A DNA stretch of 14,937 nt. Origin: Cyclobacteriaceae bacterium (GTDB taxonomy: Bacteria; Bacteroidota; Bacteroidia; Cytophagales; Cyclobacteriaceae). Location: NCBI GenBank assembly GCA_030589835.1, contig JAUUZS010000027.1, forward strand, positions 1 to 14,937, read 5' to 3'. The position numbers and the translations under genes were made by a program. The notes under the pieces were generated by a model that had not been told where the DNA came from, made no database searches, and saw only the letters and a program-made list of their open reading frames with translations. Below, in pieces: positions 6,147 through 13,755 of the stretch. Within the stretch, counting starts at the first letter, position 1; each line of letters begins with the position of its first letter.

Positions 6147-8465
6147 TTATATTTTGTTTAAGTCGATAATCCTTACTTCTACCCGACGTCCTTCTACCTT
6201 GCTAAGGCCTTCATTTTCTACCGAGCCAAAACCTTTGGCAATAATCCTTCTTCTCACGATACCCCGGTGGTTTAAATAATCCAGGACCGCAATAGCACGT
6301 AGATTGGATAATTTTTCATTAAGTTCTTCATCCCCTTCCGATGATGCATACCCCGCTATTTCGATTCCCATATTCTCGTATTTCTTCAAGTCCTTCAATA
6401 TCTCGTCCAGCTCTGTTTCATAATTTCTATCAAGCTCACTTTTTCCGGCGTTGAAATATATTTTTACTACTTTTGACAATAATTTTTCATCCAGGCTTGC
6501 AGTAGTTTTAGAGGCTAAAGATTTTTGCTCCAGTGCTTCTTTAGTCACAAACATCGTGGGTAGGGAATATATGATCTCACCGCCTATATTTCTCTTTTCA
6601 AATTTACTTTCATCACTTTCATCATAGAAATAAACTCGTTTTGCCGATTGAAGGCGCTCATTACCTTCATCGAAATTCACTTTGTCAATTGGATTTTCCA
6701 CCATCAGTAACTCCAGTAAATAATCGATTCCTGACTGATCGCCTGCTTCAATCAAATCACCCATCAGGCTATAGGCATCAATGCTGTCATGTTCTATTAG
6801 AGCCGCCTCATAATTTCTCCGTAAAACTTGCACACTTTCTTCGGTTGTATGGTGAAATGCATTATTTACCTGCACCTCCTGGCCAACGACGACATCAAAA
6901 TGCTTTATGGTCTTTAAATAAATTTTTTGATACAGTTCGTAGAATTCTTTCTGATTTGGCACATCAATATTGAGCGTGTAAGGCAAGAAACCTTCAGATT
7001 TTATTATCATGTCATAGCTTTTGTTCGGGGGTAGAATAACTAAATAATCCCCGGTTTTTTTATTAGGATGATACACATAATCTATTTTTTCCTTTGTATC
7101 GGTATCAATCATATATATTTGGGTAGATAAAGGTTTACCAGTGTCCGCATCCAATATTCTACCTTTTATCATCGTAAGCGGAATTGTCTCGTAATCTTCA
7201 GGCATATCCATACTATAAATATCCTGTCCTCCAAACCCACCTTTTCGATCAGAAGAAAAATAACCCCTTGTACCATCGGCAATCAAGGTGAAGTAGTTAT
7301 CATTTGCCGTAGTATTGATGGGGTAGCCCATATTTTTTGGTTGCAACCATTTCCCTCCTTGCAATTCAGTTTTATAAATATCGTTTCCACCCACGCCATT
7401 TTGTCCATCGCTTGTAAAAAATAACAGGCTCATATTCGGATGTATAAATGGCGAATCTTCATTATCTTTTGAATTGACTGTAGACCCAAGATTTTCAGCC
7501 TTTCCCCATGTGCCATCTTTTTGCAAATCTGATTTGTAAATGTCCAAACCTCCATATCCTCCCGGTCGGTTACTGGCAAAATAAATCGTTTTATTGTCTG
7601 GAGTCATACTGGCGGTACTTTCCAGGTATTTTGATTGCACATTTTTGCCAAGTGGCTTGGGTGAAGACCAGGAATCTCCTTCTTTTTCGATTTGGTAAAT
7701 AGATCCACTGGATTGATCACCAATGAAAATAAGCATTTTTTGCCCATCGGATGAGATTCCGGCAGTACCATAATTATTTTGAGTCTTAATATCAATCCTG
7801 TCCGGCATACTCCATGCCCCGGTTGTATTATATGATATGTTAATTTCCTCAGCGACACTCTCTCCTGTTTTGCTTTTTTTAGGCCGTAAGGCTGTAAAAG
7901 CCAGGATACTTTCGTCTGCCGAAAGCACTGGATTATATTCTGTATATTCTGAATTTATGCCATTTCCCAAATTTTCAATGACCACATTTTTAGGAATGCG
8001 CATTATGCCGTAGGCATTTTTTCCCTGAACAATTTTTCGCTCAATAATGCTCACTTCCCGTCGGTCATTTTTTACCAATGCCAGATGCTTGTTATACATT
8101 CCCAATGCTTGTTCTATTTGCTCGTTGTCGATATATGCATCCCCGAAATCCATGTAATAATTATGTGGTAAATTTTTAAATTGACCTATATCGATCCTTT
8201 CAAAATAAATTACTGACCTGACTCGATCATTTATTTTGTCTGATTCCTTTAGGCATTTTGCTATTTTATAATCCAAATCTTCAACCTCAGCTCCTGCCTT
8301 TTCCAATTCTAAATATAATAATTGTGCTTCATCATAATTTCTGAACTGAAACAGCTTGTCTGCTTTATTTTGAACCTTTGATACATTAATGTCCTGTCCG
8401 AAAGATTGATTCCCAATTCCCAGAAGCAAAACACATACAACAATTTCTTTCAATCTGCACCTCAT
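6147..8465 (-). CDS. PorE-like OmpA-family protein: TPR, PD40 propeller, CRD and OmpA C-terminal domains
   Basis: A 772-residue exported protein. A signal peptide (about 1-23, cleaved near FGQ-D; no lipobox) precedes a TPR-like helical region (about 30-150). A beta-propeller with PD40 repeats (about 170-420) follows, with three clear signatures: SNRPGGYGGLDIY (298-310), SDGQNGVGGNDIY (352-364) and SDRKGGFGGQDIY (405-417). Then come a carboxypeptidase-regulatory-like domain (about 430-520) and an OmpA C-terminal domain (about 668-768, with LSNLRA and EGRRVEVRI). The same domain order is known for PorE, a peptidoglycan-associated part of the type IX secretion system. No porP or sprF neighbour is visible, so a T9SS or gliding role is only inferred. 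The conserved arginine is present (Arg723), but the usual peptidoglycan-binding aspartate is Ser708. A TATGTTTG -7 element lies 32 bases upstream and a strong terminator downstream, which suggests a monocistronic unit. Confidence 0.92.
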   Translation of the reverse strand: MRCRLKEIVVCVLLLGIGNQSFGQDINVSKVQNKADKLFQFRNYDEAQLLYLELEKAGAEVEDLDYKIAKCLKESDKINDRVRSVIYFERIDIGQFKNLPHNYYMDFGDAYIDNEQIEQALGMYNKHLALVKNDRREVSIIERKIVQGKNAYGIMRIPKNVVIENLGNGINSEYTEYNPVLSADESILAFTALRPKKSKTGESVAEEINISYNTTGAWSMPDRIDIKTQNNYGTAGISSDGQKMLIFIGDQSSGSIYQIEKEGDSWSSPKPLGKNVQSKYLESTASMTPDNKTIYFASNRPGGYGGLDIYKSDLQKDGTWGKAENLGSTVNSKDNEDSPFIHPNMSLLFFTSDGQNGVGGNDIYKTELQGGKWLQPKNMGYPINTTANDNYFTLIADGTRGYFSSDRKGGFGGQDIYSMDMPEDYETIPLTMIKGRILDADTGKPLSTQIYMIDTDTKEKIDYVYHPNKKTGDYLVILPPNKSYDMIIKSEGFLPYTLNIDVPNQKEFYELYQKIYLKTIKHFDVVVGQEVQVNNAFHHTTEESVQVLRRNYEAALIEHDSIDAYSLMGDLIEAGDQSGIDYLLELLMVENPIDKVNFDEGNERLQSAKRVYFYDESDESKFEKRNIGGEIIYSLPTMFVTKEALEQKSLASKTTASLDEKLLSKVVKIYFNAGKSELDRNYETELDEILKDLKKYENMGIEIAGYASSEGDEELNEKLSNLRAIAVLDYLNHRGIVRRRIIAKGFGSVENEGLSKVEGRRVEVRIIDLNKI

Positions 8466-8497
8466 GCCTTTGATATAATATACTTAAATTAATACTT

Positions 8498-8505
8498 CAA
8501 ACATA
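8498..8505 (-). promoter_or_regulatory. Candidate promoter -7 element of the PorE-like gene
   Basis: On the minus strand this reads TATGTTTG, an exact TAnnTTTG match, 32 bases before the ATG of the PorE-like gene. No clear TTTG is present at the -33 position. Confidence 0.45.
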
Positions 8506-8636
8506 GAATATAATGTATTGGCTTATAGTTTATTTTCCTCTGAAATATTACAAGCAAATGATGTTTGAGATAAAATTCCTAAAAATGGTGGTTTTTAAAA
8601 GGTTTCGGTAGCTATCATTGCTAAAGATTAATATTA

Positions 8637-9053
8637 TTACCTTTTGTTGATCTTCAATTTGGAGAGAAAATTATTGAATGTCCCAAAAAATAATGCTGAA
8701 GGCAAATCCCTTGCTCCATACGGATTAAAGGAATCTTTATTGGTGTACTTACCACTTATTACAATAATATTATCGTTAGGCTTAAAATAGGAAGAGGGCA
8801 TGTATCCCGATGATATTGTCGCTCCTTGTTTATTAATTAAATATGCCCTTTGAAAATATGCATCGTAGGTGTTTACTTGAATTAAGCTGGAATCTTTGTG
8901 ATAATCCAGAAAACCCATATCCGAAACAAATAGTCTATTCGCGGGAACAAACAATTTGATCGATGAATCTATCCTTTTATTTGTTAGCATTTTATCCTGA
9001 GCCATTGCCTGGACCGATAGCATCAGAAAGAACGAAAAGATAAAATATTTCAT
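8637..9053 (-). CDS. Small secreted protein of unknown function
   Basis: A 138-residue protein with a textbook Sec signal peptide (MKYFIFSFFLMLSVQAMAQ, cleavage after about residue 19, AMA-Q). The mature part of about 119 residues is polar, with a few aromatic-rich strands (for example YDAYFQRAYL near 63-72) and a basic C-terminus (KLKINKR). I recognise no family, catalytic motif or lipobox, and it contains no cysteine. It probably ends up in the periplasm or outside the cell. The start is fixed by the signal peptide; an 8-bp palindrome TGACGTCA overlaps the start codon region (9053-9060). It lies 171 bases upstream of the PorE-like gene on the same strand. That gene has its own promoter candidate, so co-transcription is uncertain. 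The coding call rests on the signal peptide and frame length. Confidence 0.8.
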   Translation of the reverse strand: MKYFIFSFFLMLSVQAMAQDKMLTNKRIDSSIKLFVPANRLFVSDMGFLDYHKDSSLIQVNTYDAYFQRAYLINKQGATISSGYMPSSYFKPNDNIIVISGKYTNKDSFNPYGARDLPSALFFGTFNNFLSKLKINKR

Positions 9054-9165
9054 GACGTCACGTAATTCTTTGTGAATATAAGAAAATTATATCTCAACTT
9101 TTAGCTGTTCAGGAATTTTCCATCCTATGTCAACAACCAGACCTTTAGCTTATATGTGTTGAGCT

Positions 9166-10206
9166 TCAGGGAGCAGGGTTGGAATTCAGTCGATGAACCT
9201 CTTCTATTTCATTCAGCACCTCTTCAGGCAGAATCTTGTTTATGCTTTCAATATTTTCTTTGAGCTGCAGCATGGAAGTTGCGCCAATAATTGTGCTATA
9301 TAAAAAAGGTCTTGAATTCACGAAGGCCAATGCCATTTGTGCAGGTGAGAGACCATGTTTTTCGGCTATCTGCACATAACTCTGAGCAATACTGAACGTA
9401 TTTTCGTTGGTATATCGCGGTAATTTTGGGAAAAGAGTAATTCTGCACTTTTGCACATCCGATCCATCATGATACTTACCTGACAGCAAGCCAAAGGCCA
9501 TTGGCGAATAGGCCAGCAAGCCAATATTTTCGCGAACACACACCTCGGCCAACCCCACTTCAAAGCTCCTGTTGAGCAAATTATAAGGATTCTGGATGAC
9601 ATTGGGCTTTGGCAATCCAGCCTGCTCGGCCTTGCGAATAAAATTCATCACTCCCCATGGTGTTTCATTCGACACTCCCCAATGCCTGATTTTTCCTTGC
9701 TTGATCAGGTGATTCAGGTGAGTGATTATTTCAAAAAAATTGTCCTCCCAGCGCTCATCTTCATCATATTCATAACCCAATTTGCCGAAATTATTCACCT
9801 TCCGCTCAGGCCAGTGCAATTGGTAAATATCAACATAATCGGTTTGCAGCCTTTGTAAACTTCCGTCAATGGCGGTATTTAATTGCTCTTTAGAAAAATT
9901 TAGTGGGTCTCGTATAAAAGATAAACCTGCATTTGGGCCGGTTATTTTAGATGCCACGACTAATTTCTCTCTATCTGAACGGTTTTTTAACCACGAACCG
10001 ATATACCGCTCAGTAGATCCTTGTGTTTCTTTTCTTCCCGGTACACTATAAAGTTCTGCCGTGTCAATAATATTAATCCCCTGAGCAATTGCATAGTCTA
10101 ACTGCTCATGCGCCTCCTTTTCCGTATTTTGTTCACCGAAGGTCATGGTTCCCAGGCAAATCTTACTTACATTTAATCCTGTATTTCCCAGTTTTATATA
10201 TTGCAT
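9166..10206 (-). CDS. tas: NADP(H)-dependent aldo/keto reductase, Tas-type
   Basis: A 346-residue cytoplasmic (alpha/beta)8-barrel oxidoreductase. It shows close family resemblance to Escherichia coli Tas over its full length: LGTMTFGEQN near 18-27, TDYVDIYQLHWPER (122-135), FGKLGYE (140-146), GVSNET near 177, NPYNLLNRSFEVGLAEV near 206-222, and the shared C-terminal PAP. The catalytic tetrad of the superfamily is complete: Asp48, Tyr53, Lys87 and His131. E. coli Tas is of similar length and was identified by complementing a tyrosine auxotroph; its physiological substrate is unsettled. The start ATG gives the family's MQY N-terminus. It is transcribed alone, divergent from the helical-repeat gene, across an intergenic region that holds an inverted-repeat element. 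No -7 consensus was found upstream. Confidence 0.95.
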   Translation of the reverse strand: MQYIKLGNTGLNVSKICLGTMTFGEQNTEKEAHEQLDYAIAQGINIIDTAELYSVPGRKETQGSTERYIGSWLKNRSDREKLVVASKITGPNAGLSFIRDPLNFSKEQLNTAIDGSLQRLQTDYVDIYQLHWPERKVNNFGKLGYEYDEDERWEDNFFEIITHLNHLIKQGKIRHWGVSNETPWGVMNFIRKAEQAGLPKPNVIQNPYNLLNRSFEVGLAEVCVRENIGLLAYSPMAFGLLSGKYHDGSDVQKCRITLFPKLPRYTNENTFSIAQSYVQIAEKHGLSPAQMALAFVNSRPFLYSTIIGATSMLQLKENIESINKILPEEVLNEIEEVHRLNSNPAP

Positions 10207-10260
10207 TATGTATTAAATTAGTTCTAATGTTTTTTTAATAGAAAACTTTGGCCCAAGAGC

Positions 10261-10385
10261 CAGAAGTCGGAAGTCGCCAGCCTGCCGGCGAGGCAGGGAA
10301 GAAAAGAATCCCAAAATCAGCAAATGTCAATGTTTCGTATTCCTGCATTAGTTTTTTACTTCGGTCTTCGGTCTTCCGACTTCTG
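10261..10385. repeat. 125-bp intergenic element bounded by 13-bp perfect inverted repeats
   Basis: CAGAAGTCGGAAG (10261-10273) and its exact reverse complement CTTCCGACTTCTG (10373-10385) bracket a non-coding segment. Inside, near the left end, is the palindrome CCTGCC-ggcga-GGCAGG (10281-10297), related to the one at 5818-5838. Near the right end TTCGGTC-like heptamers are iterated. There is no coding capacity and no obvious target-site duplication. It could be a MITE-like or REP-type element, or simply oppositely oriented copies of a low-complexity repeat. Confidence 0.5.
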
Positions 10386-10432
10386 ACAAAATTTACTATC
10401 TTCCATTAAATTCAGGGTAGACCATTAAATTT

Positions 10433-10451
10433 TAAGTTTGCCTTTGCAAAC
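10433..10451 (+). promoter_or_regulatory. Candidate -7 element with overlapping GTTTGC/GCAAAC palindrome
   Basis: TAAGTTTG (10433-10440) matches TAnnTTTG exactly, 54 bases before the probable ATG at 10495. A perfect 6-4-6 palindrome, GTTTGC-CTTT-GCAAAC (10436-10451), overlaps its 3' half and the expected transcription start. That is where a repressor could block initiation. No TTTG was found at -33. Confidence 0.4.
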
Positions 10452-10494
10452 CTATCAGATATTTCTTTGATTCAAAAAATTGCAATCTGTTTTT

Positions 10495-11013
10495 ATGCGT
10501 TCACTTAGAGAAGAACTATTAAAAGAGCACTCAAAGCCCCACACGGTATTTCTTGCATCTGAGATTGGTGCAAATCAGGAGGCCTTTGACAAATTGATGG
10601 TACTTTTCCTGGGCGATGAATATCGGGTAACCCAGCGTGCATCGTGGGTTGTAAGTCATTGTTACGATGTACATCCATGGCTCCTCCAAAAGCATCTGAA
10701 AGCCATCATTATCAACATGCAGGGAGCCGTACATGTTGCCGTAAAAAGAAATACACTTAGAATGCTTCAGCGCATTGACATCCCGGAAGAATTATTAGGG
10801 TTGACGGCAGAATTATGCTTTAATTCCCTCCATTCCGGAAAAGAATCCATCGCTGTAAAAGCTAATGCCATGACTGTCCTTTTTAATATTGTGAAAAAGT
10901 ACCCCGAACTAAAGGAAGAACTTAAGATTTCGATCGAAGAGCAAATGCCCTTTGGCTCAACGGGATTTAAAAACAGGGGAAGTAAAATTTTAAAAGCCCT
11001 GAAAAAATTGTAG
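10495..11013 (+). CDS. Small all-helical protein, HEAT/ARM-like repeat fold, unknown function
   Basis: A 172-residue protein from the ATG at 10495. An in-frame TTG at 10480 would add five residues but is less likely. The sequence is a series of amphipathic helices about 30-40 residues apart: KLMVLFLGDEYRVTQRASWV, LLQKHLKAIIINM, KRNTLRMLQRIDIPEELLG, AVKANAMTVLFNIVKKYP and a basic end, SKILKALKKL. The pattern resembles HEAT/ARM solenoids, including helices starting with a basic or small residue followed by a hydrophobic ladder. There is no signal peptide, membrane segment or catalytic motif, so a cytoplasmic protein-binding role is plausible. It is divergent from tas. A stretch of CACTGCC repeats begins directly after the stop codon. 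That it is a real gene is well supported; the fold is an inference from sequence pattern. Confidence 0.85.
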   Translation: MRSLREELLKEHSKPHTVFLASEIGANQEAFDKLMVLFLGDEYRVTQRASWVVSHCYDVHPWLLQKHLKAIIINMQGAVHVAVKRNTLRMLQRIDIPEELLGLTAELCFNSLHSGKESIAVKANAMTVLFNIVKKYPELKEELKISIEEQMPFGSTGFKNRGSKILKALKKL

Positions 11014-11066
11014 CACTGCCTCCTGCAACTGCCCACTGCCGCTGTCTCCAGCCACTGCCCACTGCC
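11014..11066. repeat. Degenerate CACTGCC heptamer array
   Basis: Four exact CACTGCC copies (starting 11014, 11034, 11053 and 11060), interspersed with CTGCC-type variants, start at the first base after the stop codon of the helical-repeat gene. The same heptamer occurs three times at 14791-14841. The strand asymmetry (C-rich, pyrimidine-biased) stands out against the AT-rich surroundings. Confidence 0.65.
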
Positions 11067-11149
11067 TCCCTAATTCCGACTTTAAAAAATTATCAAACCA
11101 AATAGCCCTCATCTTTGTTGCTTATCTAAACTTAGTTTGTTTTTCTTTG

Positions 11150-11157
11150 TAACTTTG
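11150..11157 (+). promoter_or_regulatory. Candidate promoter -7 element of the cysE-cysM operon
   Basis: TAACTTTG is an exact TAnnTTTG match only four bases before the ATG of the serine acetyltransferase gene. If it is used, transcription would start at or next to the start codon and the mRNA would be leaderless or nearly so. A weaker TTAGTTTG lies at 11132-11139. No TTTG is present at the ideal -33 spacing. Confidence 0.45.
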
Positions 11158-11161
11158 ATCT

Positions 11162-11992
11162 ATGGAATCAGCTTTCATTCAGAAAATATACCAAAAACAT
11201 AAGGGATGCACCAAATGTCCCTCGACAGTGTTAGTCCCTCAGTTTTTTACCGATTTACTCGGCATCCTTTTCCCTAACTTTGCGAGTACACCTGTCCTGG
11301 ACTTTGTAGAGTTTCAGAAGAGAGTTCAGATGAACAATATGGAGATGGTTCAGATTCTTTCCAGAAACTCTGGTGAAGAAACGAGTGACCCTTTGGAACA
11401 GTCTGAAAATTTCTTCAGAGGTTTGCCTCAAGTGTATGACAAGCTCCAGCTGGATATTGATGCCATGTTTGCAGGCGATCCGGCAGCCAAGACGAGGGAA
11501 GAAATCATTCGTTCCTACCCGGGATTTTATGCCATAGCAGCCTATCGAATAGCACATTCCCTCAGCAAATTGGGTGTGAGCAATATCCCCCGGATGATCA
11601 CCGAGCACGCCCATGGCAAAACAGGGATTGACATTCATCCGAATGCAAATATTGGTGATTATTTCTGCATTGACCACGGAACCGGTGTAGTGATTGGGGA
11701 AACAACGGATATCGGGAAGCATGTTAAAATTTATCAGGGGGTTACGCTTGGCGCCTTGAGCGTGAATAAAGAAGATGCTAAGGTAAAAAGACATCCGACC
11801 ATTGAAGATTATGTAGTAATTTATGCCGGGGCAACCATCCTTGGCGGGAATACCACGATCGGAAAAAACTCTATTGTCGGGGGCAATGTCTGGCTGACAA
11901 AAAGCATCCCGAAAGAATCAAAAGTATACTACAAAGCACAAATGCATACCGACAACGGAAATGAGAAACCAGACCTGATTATATTCAAATAA
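11162..11992 (+). CDS. cysE: Serine O-acetyltransferase
   Basis: This 276-residue cytoplasmic enzyme makes O-acetyl-L-serine from serine and acetyl-CoA, the first step of cysteine synthesis. An N-terminal helical domain (about 1-150, with [15 protein letters not shown] at 118-132) is followed by a left-handed beta-helix of hexapeptide repeats (about 153-250). Catalytic residues matching E. coli Asp143 and His158 are Asp157 (GIDIHP) and His172 (IDHGTG). GVVIGETT and GVTLGALS are the usual family motifs. The C-terminal tail ends in the hydrophobic IIFK, reminiscent of the tail that inserts into the sulfhydrylase active site when the two enzymes associate. The segment CTKCP near the N-terminus (16-20) carries a CxxC pair of unclear meaning. 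cysM follows after two bases, so translation is probably coupled. The call is firm. Confidence 0.96.
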   Translation: MESAFIQKIYQKHKGCTKCPSTVLVPQFFTDLLGILFPNFASTPVLDFVEFQKRVQMNNMEMVQILSRNSGEETSDPLEQSENFFRGLPQVYDKLQLDIDAMFAGDPAAKTREEIIRSYPGFYAIAAYRIAHSLSKLGVSNIPRMITEHAHGKTGIDIHPNANIGDYFCIDHGTGVVIGETTDIGKHVKIYQGVTLGALSVNKEDAKVKRHPTIEDYVVIYAGATILGGNTTIGKNSIVGGNVWLTKSIPKESKVYYKAQMHTDNGNEKPDLIIFK

Positions 11993-11994
11993 CC

Positions 11995-12873
11995 ATGACC
12001 ATATTCGACCTGATTGGCAATACGCCAATTGTAGAACTCATCAACATACCACAGTTTGAGCATGTAAAAATATATGGAAAACTAGAAGGGCAAAACCCCG
12101 GTGGAAGTGTGAAAGATCGCGCCGCTTTGGGGATGATCAAAGGTGCCCTGGACCGTGGTGATATAAAAAAAGGGGATCGTCTTGTTGAAGCAACCAGTGG
12201 CAATACCGGCATCGCACTGGCCATGATCGCAAGATCCATGGGCGTAGATATTACGCTGGTTATGCCCGACAATGCCACAAAAGAGCGCATATTATCCATG
12301 CAAGCCTACGGCGCTACCGTACTGCTGACCCCAGCGGAGAAAACAATTGAATATTCCAGGGAATTGGCTGAATCTATGGCTGACAACGAGGGCTACCATA
12401 TGCTCAACCAGTTTGCCAACCCGGATAACTATCTGATGCACTATCGCACAACAGGCCCGGAAATATGGAAACAAACGAATGGCGAAATAACTCATTTTGT
12501 GTCGGCCATGGGAACCACAGGAACCATCATGGGCGTCTCGCGATTTTTAAAGGAACAAAATCCTGACATTCAAATCGTGGGTTGCCAACCCACCGAAGGC
12601 AGCAACATTCCTGGCATAAGACGGTGGTCACCGGAATTTCTCCCCAAGATCTTTGAACCTAAGCGCGTGGACCAAATTGTGGATGTAAGTACGGATGATG
12701 CCACCCTGATGGCACGAAGGCTCGGCAAGGAAGAAAGCATCCTTTCGGGCATGAGCAGCGGAGGCGCATTTTATGGTGCAATGGAAATTGCCAAAGAATT
12801 GGAATCTGGCCTCATTGTGTTCATTGTCTGCGACATCGGAGACCGGTATTTGAGTTCTGATTTATTCGGATAA
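11995..12873 (+). CDS. cysM: O-acetylserine sulfhydrylase, CysM type (cysteine synthase B)
   Basis: This 292-residue PLP-dependent enzyme replaces the acetyl group of O-acetylserine with sulfide (or thiosulfate in CysM enzymes) to give cysteine or S-sulfocysteine. The PLP lysine is Lys40 in NPGGSVKDRAA. The substrate loop is TSGNTG (67-72), the phosphate cradle GTTGT (173-177), and Ser254/Ser255 in GMSSGGA lie by the cofactor ring. CysM rather than CysK is indicated by EGSNIPGIRRW (201-211), whose paired arginines Arg209-Arg210 are the CysM-type residues. The ending CDIGDRYLSSDLF also closely resembles E. coli CysM. It starts two bases after the cysE stop, forming a two-gene operon with a complete serine-to-cysteine route. 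A 6-bp inverted repeat without a T tract follows (12905-12910 with 12924-12929); the terminator is not clear. Confidence 0.95.
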   Translation: MTIFDLIGNTPIVELINIPQFEHVKIYGKLEGQNPGGSVKDRAALGMIKGALDRGDIKKGDRLVEATSGNTGIALAMIARSMGVDITLVMPDNATKERILSMQAYGATVLLTPAEKTIEYSRELAESMADNEGYHMLNQFANPDNYLMHYRTTGPEIWKQTNGEITHFVSAMGTTGTIMGVSRFLKEQNPDIQIVGCQPTEGSNIPGIRRWSPEFLPKIFEPKRVDQIVDVSTDDATLMARRLGKEESILSGMSSGGAFYGAMEIAKELESGLIVFIVCDIGDRYLSSDLFG

Positions 12874-13119
12874 GCAATAGAATCAGGAGCAGTGAGCTTT
12901 CTAATTGGCCAGATATTACTGAAGGCCAACAGCAGGTATTGGACGTTGTTTCAGTTCGATATAAAATTCCATTAGCCAGTATAAAAAAGCCTTTTTTGAA
13001 CGCAAATTTTATATGGCAAAAGTGAAATGAAATCATCCTAAAACAATTTTTTAGTATTCCTGACACTAATGACGTAAACTTGACTTAAACATGGCGTAAC
13101 GGAACATCAGACTTGATAT

Positions 13120-13127
13120 TACTTTTG
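13120..13127 (+). promoter_or_regulatory. Candidate promoter -7 element of the XRE regulator gene
   Basis: TACTTTTG is an exact TAnnTTTG match, 22 bases before the ATG at 13150, within an otherwise gene-free interval after cysM. No good -33 TTTG was found. Confidence 0.45.
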
Positions 13128-13149
13128 TTTTGAATTTTAAAACAAAATT

Positions 13150-13728
13150 ATGAAAAACAAAGAACAAGCAAAAAGGATAAAGGAGTTTAGAAATCTCAAA
13201 GGATTTTCACAAGAAGAATTGTCTGAAAAGTCAGGGTTAAGTTTGCGGACAATTCAAAGAATAGAAAATGGCGAAACCGTACCTCATGGTGATTCCATAA
13301 GAAAATTGGCAATTGTACTTCAGGTTTCACCCGACGAAATTATTGACTGGCAGATTCAGGAAGATAATAACTTAATCGCCATGCTGAATTTTTCACAACT
13401 GGGTTTTTTAGCATTTCCCTTACTAGGCATATTAATACCATTGGTCATCTGGATCGTCAAGCGGGATAAGATAAAAAATATGAATTCAGTAGGTATATCG
13501 ATCCTTAATTTTCAGATCAGCTGGACATTAGCTCTATTCATTTTCAATATAATTATAGCAATTGGAGCACTTTTAATATTCAGAAATATCCGGGATGCCT
13601 TAATATCGATTATCATAATCACCATTGGGTTATATATATATAATCTGATTATGATTATTAAAAACACCATCTCCTATACGAATAAAGAAATGGTACATTA
13701 CTGGCCGGCACTTAACGTTTTAAAATAG
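13150..13728 (+). CDS. Membrane-anchored XRE-family regulator with DUF4870-like domain
   Basis: A 192-residue protein. Residues 7-65 form an XRE/Cro helix-turn-helix: SQEELSEKSGLSLRTIQRIE (20-39) has the typical two DNA-binding helices, and the segment ends in VSPDEIIDW. The rest is membrane-embedded: hydrophobic segments at about 84-103, 119-144 and 149-171. GILIPLVIWIVKRDK (93-107) followed by ILNFQISW (118-125) matches the pattern of DUF4870-type membrane domains. DNA binding at the membrane, perhaps in response to envelope state, is inferred; the target is unknown. An exact -7 element lies 22 bases upstream. The next gene is in the same reading frame, separated by the TAG stop at 13726-13728 and 27 bases. 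The HTH call is certain; the DUF4870 match is from pattern memory. Confidence 0.92.
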   Translation: MKNKEQAKRIKEFRNLKGFSQEELSEKSGLSLRTIQRIENGETVPHGDSIRKLAIVLQVSPDEIIDWQIQEDNNLIAMLNFSQLGFLAFPLLGILIPLVIWIVKRDKIKNMNSVGISILNFQISWTLALFIFNIIIAIGALLIFRNIRDALISIIIITIGLYIYNLIMIIKNTISYTNKEMVHYWPALNVLK

Positions 13729-13755
13729 TCTTTAAAACAGAACACTACACAAAAT

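Noticed and set aside
9087..9149. A 20-codon minus-strand segment ending in IPEQLKVEI and a stop, between tas and the small secreted gene
   Set aside because: It looks faintly protein-like, but it is bounded by stops on both sides and has no start codon. It is too short to call a pseudogene.
12905..12929. TTGGCC ... GGCCAA inverted repeat after cysM, considered as the operon terminator
   Set aside because: It is a 6-bp stem with a 13-base loop and no T tract downstream, so it is too weak to call.
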